A stretch of DNA of 11,738 nt from an uncultured Alphaproteobacteria bacterium (GTDB lineage Bacteria > Pseudomonadota > Alphaproteobacteria > Rhizobiales > Rhizobiaceae): positions 2,313 through 14,050 of the forward strand of contig CAKMZG010000046.1 in the NCBI GenBank assembly GCA_929200335.1, written 5' to 3'. A program made the translations under genes and the position numbers. Below are positions 7,313 to 11,738 of this stretch, piece by piece. Within the stretch, counting starts at the first letter, position 1; every line of letters begins with the position of its first letter. The notes under the pieces were generated by a model that worked only from the letters and a program-made list of their open reading frames with translations, ran no database searches and was not told where the DNA came from.

Positions 7313-7327
7313 GATCAAAATTTGATC
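7313..7327. repeat. 15-bp odd palindrome
   Basis: GATCAAA-A-TTTGATC is a perfect dyad centred on 7320. It is about 50 bases upstream of the doubtful small ORF on the minus strand and about 250 bases upstream of the GNAT start. It could be an operator for the minus-strand cluster; no regulator is known. Confidence 0.4.
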
Positions 7328-7475
7328 TCTAACCAATATTCTTCAATGTGTAACAACATTATTCCTACCAAATAATAATGCTGTCTTTTACTAAATTACA
7401 AAATAAACATCCATTACGATATTCATGATGATAAATTCATACACAAAATGAATAATGCTTAAATTTATAAAACCC

Positions 7476-7549
7476 GCACTTTGTGCATTTGTTTTAATCA
7501 AATCTCACAGATAGATTAAAACAAGAATGATATATACGCACATTGTGCG
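7476..7549. repeat. Nested dyads: two GCAC(A/T)TTGTGC boxes flanking an 11-bp inverted repeat
   Basis: GCACTTTGTGC (7476-7486) and GCACATTGTGC (7538-7548) are near-identical dyad elements with centres 62 bases apart, close to six helical turns. Between them TTGTTTTAATC (7489-7499) and GATTAAAACAA (7514-7524) are exact reverse complements with a 14-base spacer. The whole block is thus roughly symmetric over 73 bases. It fits either a two-site operator or a folded RNA. It lies about 330-400 bases upstream of carB. Confidence 0.6.
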
Positions 7550-7555
7550 CTTTTT
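7537..7555 (+). terminator. Short terminator-like hairpin upstream of carB
   Basis: CGCACATTGTGCG (7537-7549) folds into a 5-bp GC-rich stem with a three-base loop and is followed by CTTTTT. In form it is a minimal intrinsic terminator on the plus strand, and could end a small RNA or an early carB leader. The stem is short, and the same sequence also reads as a DNA dyad, so an operator is an equal alternative. Confidence 0.3.
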
Positions 7556-7561
7556 GTCAAG

Positions 7562-7583
7562 TTTTCCCCAAAACTGTGGAAAA
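7562..7583. repeat. Imperfect inverted repeat with DnaA-box-like arm
   Basis: TTTTCCCCA (7562-7570) and TGTGGAAAA (7575-7583) are reverse complements with one mismatch, separated by AAAC. The right arm read on the minus strand is TTTTCCACA, which fits the relaxed DnaA-box consensus TTWTNCACA. One box alone does not make an origin; DnaA could regulate a promoter here, or the match is chance. Confidence 0.35.
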
Positions 7584-7832
7584 AATGATAATCTATATGC
7601 AAAAATCTGACTATAAGACTTACTAACTAGAACTTCGTACACCAAAATAAATTTAGGTTGATGTTCTAAATTTCTTAAATGTAAAAAAAATCTTGGATTT
7701 GCTAGTTTTTATCCGAAATAGGGGTTTTAGTTTTTATAAGATTGACCTATAAGGCCGACTTAGCCAAACAATTTAAAATTTACCAGAATATTGAGCATAA
7801 CACTCGATATTTCTGCCTATACCCGCATACAA

Positions 7833-7848
7833 AGATGTTCTAACATCT
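7833..7848 (+). repeat. Small hairpin 15 bases before the carB ribosome binding site
   Basis: AGATGT (7833-7838) and ACATCT (7843-7848) are exact complements around TCTA. ATCTATAGAT (7845-7854) overlaps it as a second palindrome, so two alternative foldings share the middle ATCT. This lies in the carB leader and could affect translation or bind a regulator. Confidence 0.35.
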
Positions 7849-7862
7849 ATAGATTGCCGATC

Positions 7863-7868
7863 AAAGGA
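7863..7868 (+). promoter_or_regulatory. Ribosome binding site fixing the carB start
   Basis: AAAGGA is followed by 6 bases and the ATG at 7875, which gives the conserved CarB N-terminus MPKRQDI. An in-frame TTG at 7791 would add 28 residues with no family resemblance and no ribosome binding site. Confidence 0.85.
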
Positions 7869-7874
7869 TTTCCT

Positions 7875-10800
7875 ATGCCAAAACGTCAAGATATCGATAG
7901 TATTCTCATTATCGGAGCCGGCCCCATTGTCATTGGGCAAGCTTGCGAATTTGATTATTCAGGCACCCAAGCCTGTAAAGCTCTTAAAGCTGAGGGATAT
8001 CGAATTATTTTGGTAAATTCCAATCCAGCTACGATCATGACTGATCCAGAATTGGCAGATGCAACCTATATAGAGCCCATTACTCCTGAAGTTGTAGCAA
8101 AAATTATTGAAAAAGAACGTGCAGAGCACCCTGATGACAAATTAGTACTCTTGCCAACCATGGGTGGCCAAACGGCATTAAACACCGCCCTTTCTTTAGA
8201 AAAAATGGGTGTATTGGAAGAGCATGACGTTGAAATGATCGGCGCCAATGCTAAAGCAATTGATAAGGCTGAAGATCGTGATTTATTCCGTGATGCCATG
8301 TATAAAATTGGCCTTGAGACCCCTCGCTCTGCATTTGTAAATACATCTGACTTAAAGCAACGCTATAGTGAAGAATATGAAAAAGAACAAAAGATTGCCA
8401 AAACAAAAGGCAAGGCTGAGCTTGAGGCTTTTGAAAAATCTTGGGAATTAGGCGAAACCCTACGCTATGAAGAGCACAAATTAACCGCTCAAATGCAGGC
8501 TTTAGAAGCAACAACGCACACCGACCTACAAGCCATCGTGCGTCCATCCTTTACCATGGGCGGCCAAGGCGGCGGCATTGCATATACCTTAGAGGAATTA
8601 TACAGCCTCGTACTTGGTGGCGTTGATGCCTCACCCACTAATGAGGTTTTGGTAGAAGAGAGTGTATTGGGTTGGAAAGAATTTGAGATGGAGGTTGTTC
8701 GCGATAAGGCTGACAATTGCATCATCATCTGTTCAATTGAAAATATTGATCCTATGGGTGTGCATACAGGCGACAGTATTACCGTTGCCCCTGCCCTAAC
8801 ACTCACCGATAAAGAATATCAAATGATGCGCAATGCCTCCATTGCTGTACTTCGCGAAATTGGCGTTGAGACTGGTGGTTCTAACGTACAGTTTGCTGTG
8901 AACCCTGAAGATGGCCGTTTGGTTGTGATTGAAATGAACCCACGGGTTTCACGCTCATCTGCATTGGCCTCAAAAGCAACTGGCTTTCCTATTGCTAAAG
9001 TGGCGGCACGTTTGGCTGTTGGTTATACATTGGACGAATTGGATAACGACATCACTGGTGGTGCAACCCCTGCGAGCTTTGAGCCTTCCATTGACTATGT
9101 GGTTACAAAAATTCCACGCTTTGCTTTTGAGAAATTCTCAGCCGCATCCAATGTGCTAACTACTTCAATGAAATCTGTTGGTGAAGTTATGGCCATTGGC
9201 CGCAATTTCTCCGAGAGCTTGCAAAAAGCGCTTCGTGGCTTAGAAACTGGGCTTTCTGGCCTTGATGATATTGAAATTGAAGGCATTGCTGAGGGCGATG
9301 ATAAAAATGCCATCCGCGCAGCACTTGGCACCCCTCGCCCAGATCGCCTTTTAAAAGTTGCCCAGGCTTTTCGCCTTGGCGCAAGCCTTGAGCAGATTTA
9401 TGAATCATGCAAAATTGACCCTTGGTTCTTGCGCGAGATTGAAAAAATTGTAGCTCTGGAAGAAAAAGTTAAGGCTATCGGCCTACCAGAAGATAAAGAG
9501 CAATTGCGCATGCTGAAGTCTCTAGGCTTCTCTGATAAGCGTCTGGGCAGTCTGATTGGTAAAGATGATAAAGCTGTGCGTGATTTACGCCGCAAATTAG
9601 ATGTGCATCCTGCGTTCAAACGCATTGACACTTGTGCCGCAGAATTTGCCTCTCCTACCGCTTATATGTATTCAAGCTATGAAACACCATTTAACGGTAC
9701 GCTTGCATGTGAAGCTCACCCATCAACTCGCGATAAAGTGATAATTCTCGGCGGTGGTCCTAACCGCATTGGCCAAGGCATCGAATTTGATTATTGCTGC
9801 TGCCATGCTGCTTTTGCCCTTAAAGAAATGGGGCTAGAGGCCATTATGGTAAATTGCAACCCTGAAACTGTTTCCACTGATTATGACACATCAGACCGTC
9901 TATATTTTGAGCCTTTGAGCGAAGAAGATGTGATGGAAATCATCAATAAGGAACAGGAGGCAGGCACATTAAAAGGTGTGATTGTGCAATATGGCGGTCA
10001 AACCCCATTGAAACTTGCGCAACGTTTGGAAGAAGAAAACGTACCTATTCTTGGCACTTCAGTTGATGCCATCGATTTGGCTGAAGATCGAGATCGTTTT
10101 CAAGAGCTACTACACAAGCTTGATTTAAAACAACCCAACAATGGCATCGCCCGCTCTGTTGATGAAGCACGCATCATTGTTGAAAAAATTGGCTATCCCG
10201 TGGTTATTCGCCCATCTTATGTATTGGGTGGTCGTGGCATGGAAATTGTTCACAATGAACAACAGTTTGAACGCTACATCACAGAAGCGGTAGTCGTGTC
10301 AGGTTCTGCGCCTGTGCTGATTGATGGTTATTTACAAGATGCCATTGAGGTGGATGTGGATTGCCTAGCCGATGGTAAATCAAGCCATGTTTGCGGCATC
10401 ATGGAACATATTGAAGAGGCTGGCATTCACTCTGGTGACAGTGCCTGCTCACTGCCAACCCATACACTTTCAGAAGAGCTTTTAAATGCTCTTGAAGAAC
10501 AAACCAAAGCCATGGCTATTGCCCTTAATGTGGGTGGCTTGATGAACGTGCAATATGCCATCAAAGACAATGTGATTTATGTACTGGAGGTTAATCCACG
10601 CGCTTCACGCACAGTACCATTTGTTGCCAAAACTGTAGGCAGTCCAATTGCTAAAATTGCAGCCCGCATTATGGCTGGTGAGAACTTGGATGATGCATCT
10701 AAAGAATATGGAGGCTTGCGCGACACCCGCAAATTGAAACACATTGCAGTAAAAGAAGCTGTTTTTCCATTTGCACGTTTTCCAGGGGTTGATACCCTAT

Positions 10801-11300
10801 TGGGGCCAGAAATGCGCTCAACAGGTGAAGTTATGGGCTTGGACACCAATTACCCAATGGCCTTTGCTAAATCTCAATTGGGCGGCGGTACAAAGCTACC
10901 ACAAGATGGCACGGTGTTTATATCAATAAAAGACCATGATAAACCGCGCATTCTGCCTGCTATGAAACGCCTTGAAGCCCTAGGCTTTAAAATCATCGCA
11001 ACTGGCGGCACCCATCGCTATTTAGATGAAAATGGTGTGAAATGTGAGCGCATTAATAAAGTTCTGGAAGGCCGTCCTCATATTGATGATGCCATTCGCA
11101 ACAAGCAGGTTCATTTAGTGTTTAATACAACTCAAGGCATTAAAGCACGCTCAGACAGCCGCTCCATTCGTGAGGCAGCCTTGATGAACCGCGTACCTTA
11201 TTTTACAACAGCAACAGGCGCTATCGCTGCAAGCGAGGCAATTGAAGTTTTAATTAAAGAGGCTATTGAAGTTCGTCCTCTGCAATCATATTTTATGTAA
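7875..11300 (+). CDS. carB: Carbamoyl-phosphate synthase large subunit CarB (1141 aa)
   Basis: CarB makes carbamoyl phosphate from bicarbonate, ammonia (channelled from glutamine by CarA) and two ATP, feeding pyrimidine and arginine synthesis. The N-terminal half opens MPKRQDIDSILIIGAGPIVIG and has the ATP-grasp stretch RPSFTMGGQGGGIAY from R223. The duplicated second half begins near 621 (VIILGGGPNRIGQGIEFDY) with VIRPSYVLGGRGMEIV. The C-terminal MGS-like allosteric domain (about 1005-1135) keeps the effector-site segments IIATGGTHRYL, NKVLEGRPHIDD and NTTQGIKARSDSR. A charged helical insertion of about 50 residues (roughly 155-215, for example EEYEKEQKIAKTKGKAELEA) precedes R223; E. coli CarB (1073 aa) lacks it, and I recall similar insertions in Rhizobiales. 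Start 7875 is set by AAAGGA and the conserved N-terminus. carA is not in the window. Two terminator-like structures follow. Confidence 0.97.
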   Translation: MPKRQDIDSILIIGAGPIVIGQACEFDYSGTQACKALKAEGYRIILVNSNPATIMTDPELADATYIEPITPEVVAKIIEKERAEHPDDKLVLLPTMGGQTALNTALSLEKMGVLEEHDVEMIGANAKAIDKAEDRDLFRDAMYKIGLETPRSAFVNTSDLKQRYSEEYEKEQKIAKTKGKAELEAFEKSWELGETLRYEEHKLTAQMQALEATTHTDLQAIVRPSFTMGGQGGGIAYTLEELYSLVLGGVDASPTNEVLVEESVLGWKEFEMEVVRDKADNCIIICSIENIDPMGVHTGDSITVAPALTLTDKEYQMMRNASIAVLREIGVETGGSNVQFAVNPEDGRLVVIEMNPRVSRSSALASKATGFPIAKVAARLAVGYTLDELDNDITGGATPASFEPSIDYVVTKIPRFAFEKFSAASNVLTTSMKSVGEVMAIGRNFSESLQKALRGLETGLSGLDDIEIEGIAEGDDKNAIRAALGTPRPDRLLKVAQAFRLGASLEQIYESCKIDPWFLREIEKIVALEEKVKAIGLPEDKEQLRMLKSLGFSDKRLGSLIGKDDKAVRDLRRKLDVHPAFKRIDTCAAEFASPTAYMYSSYETPFNGTLACEAHPSTRDKVIILGGGPNRIGQGIEFDYCCCHAAFALKEMGLEAIMVNCNPETVSTDYDTSDRLYFEPLSEEDVMEIINKEQEAGTLKGVIVQYGGQTPLKLAQRLEEENVPILGTSVDAIDLAEDRDRFQELLHKLDLKQPNNGIARSVDEARIIVEKIGYPVVIRPSYVLGGRGMEIVHNEQQFERYITEAVVVSGSAPVLIDGYLQDAIEVDVDCLADGKSSHVCGIMEHIEEAGIHSGDSACSLPTHTLSEELLNALEEQTKAMAIALNVGGLMNVQYAIKDNVIYVLEVNPRASRTVPFVAKTVGSPIAKIAARIMAGENLDDASKEYGGLRDTRKLKHIAVKEAVFPFARFPGVDTLLGPEMRSTGEVMGLDTNYPMAFAKSQLGGGTKLPQDGTVFISIKDHDKPRILPAMKRLEALGFKIIATGGTHRYLDENGVKCERINKVLEGRPHIDDAIRNKQVHLVFNTTQGIKARSDSRSIREAALMNRVPYFTTATGAIAASEAIEVLIKEAIEVRPLQSYFM

Positions 11301-11334
11301 GAGACGACAAAAAAACGGCTTTTGCGCTATTTTC

Positions 11335-11364
11335 TTGAATTTCTGTAAGAAAAAATGCTATAGA
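11335..11364 (+). promoter_or_regulatory. Weak candidate promoter for greA
   Basis: TTGAAT (11335-11340) and TATAGA (11359-11364) are 18 bases apart, a loose match to -35/-10. It would give a greA leader of roughly 200 bases containing all three stem-loops. No better pair is visible closer to greA. Confidence 0.25.
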
Positions 11365-11373
11365 GCCTGTCAA

Positions 11374-11414
11374 TATAGTCAAAACCATATAAATAATCAT
11401 GGTTTTGGACTATA
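11374..11414 (+). repeat. Bulged 15-bp stem-loop between carB and greA
   Basis: TATAGTC-AAAACCAT (11374-11388) pairs with ATGGTTTT-G-GACTATA (11399-11414): 15 pairs with one bulged G and a 10-base AT-rich loop. The following sequence AATCCTTGTTG is not a proper U-tract. It could stabilise the carB mRNA 3' end, or be the first structure of a greA leader. Confidence 0.55.
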
Positions 11415-11427
11415 AATCCTTGTTGTC

Positions 11428-11484
11428 GCTAAGCTTACCCGCATAAAATCAAATCATTTTATGCAGGCTTAGCTATATATTTTT
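11428..11484 (+). terminator. Probable carB terminator
   Basis: An inner 9-bp stem GCATAAAAT/ATTTTATGC (11441-11449, 11456-11464) with loop CAAATC is extended by CC/GG and by an outer GCTAAG/CTTAGC (11428-11433, 11468-11473). A TATATATTTTT tract (11474-11484) follows. The AT-rich inner stem and interrupted tract suggest moderate strength. Confidence 0.65.
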
Positions 11485-11491
11485 GAGTAAC

Positions 11492-11535
11492 TTACGGCTC
11501 CTAACCAAAATCCGGTTGGAGGCCGTAATTTTTTT
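11492..11535 (+). terminator. Strong rho-independent terminator just upstream of greA
   Basis: TTACGGC-TCC-U-AACC (11492-11506) pairs with GGTT-GGA-G-GCCGTAA (11514-11528), 14 pairs with one single-base bulge on each side and loop AAAATCC. Seven Ts (11529-11535) follow directly. The greA ribosome binding site starts 26 bases later. It is either the second terminator of carB or a leader terminator acting on greA itself. Confidence 0.85.
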
Positions 11536-11560
11536 ATTCTCAATTCAGTTTATTTTATCA

Positions 11561-11566
11561 AAGGAG
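11561..11566 (+). promoter_or_regulatory. greA ribosome binding site
   Basis: AAGGAG with a 7-base spacer to the ATG at 11574 is close to ideal and indicates efficient translation. Confidence 0.85.
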
Positions 11567-11573
11567 ACTTTTC

Positions 11574-11738
11574 ATGGAAAAAGTGCCAATGACACCGGGT
11601 GGATATGAAGCCTTAAAAGAAGAGTTGCAAATGCGCATGAGCGAAATGCGTCCAAAAATCGTGAAAGCGATTTCAGATGCTCGTGAGCATGGCGATTTGT
11701 CAGAAAACGCTGAGTACCATTCCGCCCGTCAAAAGCAA
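11574..11738 (+). CDS. greA: Transcription elongation factor GreA, N-terminal 55 codons (partial)
   Basis: GreA enters the RNA polymerase secondary channel and stimulates cleavage of RNA in backtracked complexes. The 55 codons present begin MEKVPMTPGGYEALKEEL and cover the first arm and tip of the N-terminal coiled coil. The tip REHGDLSENAEYHSARQKQ carries the acidic residues D41 and E44 that help coordinate the catalytic metal, at the same positions as in E. coli GreA, and there is no N-terminal extension. The remaining coiled coil and the C-terminal FKBP-like domain lie beyond the window; the family is usually about 158 residues. Having carB upstream on the same strand matches a gene order I recall from Rhizobiales. 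Expression is probably shaped by the terminator immediately upstream. Confidence 0.96.
   Translation, partial: MEKVPMTPGGYEALKEELQMRMSEMRPKIVKAISDAREHGDLSENAEYHSARQKQ

Larger units (their letters stand above)
7265..7874. other. Long AT-rich divergent intergenic region upstream of carB
   Basis: About 600 bases without a credible gene. It contains a 15-bp palindrome (7313-7327), a nested group of dyads (7476-7549) ending in a short T-run, an imperfect inverted repeat with a DnaA-box-like arm (7562-7583), an AT-rich 8-bp inverted repeat (AAATTTAG/CTAAATTT, 7649-7673), and a small hairpin just ahead of the carB ribosome binding site (7833-7848). The carB promoter must be here, but no -35/-10 pair with correct spacing stands out: TTGACC at 7743 has no -10 at 16-18 bases. 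I see no tRNA-like or CRISPR-like structure. Confidence 0.6.
11301..11573 (+). other. carB-greA intergenic region with three stem-loops
   Basis: These 273 bases have no coding frame. They contain, in order, a bulged stem-loop without a T-run (11374-11414), a terminator-like hairpin (11428-11484) and a strong terminator (11492-11535) that ends 25 bases before the greA ribosome binding site. A weak candidate promoter lies at 11335-11364. The space between the last terminator and the ribosome binding site is too small for a standard promoter, so greA transcription probably starts upstream of, and must pass, at least one terminator. Confidence 0.7.

Noticed and set aside
7649..7673. Irr-type iron-control box (TTTAG...CTAAA)
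   Set aside because: The arms are 9 bases apart rather than the 7 of the consensus and lack the inner AA/TT; more likely AT-rich chance symmetry.
7791..7874. In-frame upstream extension of carB from a TTG at 7791
   Set aside because: The extra 28 residues do not resemble CarB and have no ribosome binding site, while ATG 7875 has AAAGGA and the conserved N-terminus.
7265..7874. Chromosomal replication origin in the AT-rich region before carB
   Set aside because: Only one DnaA-box-like sequence is present, with no box cluster and no typical origin neighbour such as dnaA, hemE or parAB.
7068..7874. CtrA sites (TTAA-N7-TTAA) or SOS boxes (GTTC-N7-GTTC)
   Set aside because: I scanned the TTAA, GTTC and GAAC occurrences by eye; none has the second half at the right spacing.
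8066..10849. Minus-strand open frames inside carB
   Set aside because: They are shadows of a highly conserved, uninterrupted carB frame.
1..11738. Mobile elements, CRISPR arrays, toxin-antitoxin or defence genes
   Set aside because: No transposase, integrase, regularly spaced repeats, terminal repeats with target duplications or defence-type domains were seen; all clear genes are core functions.

Overview
The window reads as an ordinary chromosomal core region of an AT-leaning alphaproteobacterium, most likely from the Rhizobiales/Hyphomicrobiales side. The reasons are the grouping smc / Tat-type DsbA-like protein / DUF721 (DciA-like) / divergent mutY, the carB-greA adjacency, a charged insertion in the first half of CarB that I remember from Rhizobiales homologues, and GNAT and DUF1272 proteins of alphaproteobacterial type. 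The placement comes from memory of gene orders and families, not from a search.

Layout. Positions 1-2429 (minus) hold the N-terminal 809 codons of the SMC chromosome-condensation ATPase, cut by the window edge. A gene-free stretch of about 300 bases follows, with a terminator for the upstream gene, a perfect 10-bp hairpin and a 12-bp palindrome. Then come a Tat-exported DsbA-family thiol oxidoreductase (2735-3409, minus) and a DUF721/DciA-like protein (3548-4093, minus). mutY (4150-5256, plus) diverges from the DciA-like gene and converges, with 4 bases between stop codons, on a YpfJ-type zinc metallopeptidase (5261-6229, minus). The peptidase is the last gene of a compact minus-strand cluster: GNAT acetyltransferase, DUF1272 zinc-ribbon-like protein, peptidase. 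A long AT-rich divergent region (about 7068-7874) contains several dyads and one doubtful small ORF. carB (7875-11300, plus) is followed by 273 bases with three consecutive stem-loops, and the 5' end of greA (11574-11738, plus) runs off the window.

Functional themes. Several genes concern genome maintenance and transcription: smc (chromosome organisation), the DciA-like protein (probable helicase loading), mutY (8-oxoguanine repair) and greA (rescue of backtracked RNA polymerase). carB supplies carbamoyl phosphate for pyrimidines and arginine. The DsbA-like protein and the peptidase are envelope-associated.

I see no mobile element, CRISPR array, phage gene, tRNA or rRNA, and no convincing new multi-gene system. 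The most interesting parts are non-coding: the greA leader with a strong terminator just before its ribosome binding site, the nested dyads upstream of carB, and the perfect hairpin between the DsbA-like gene and smc.
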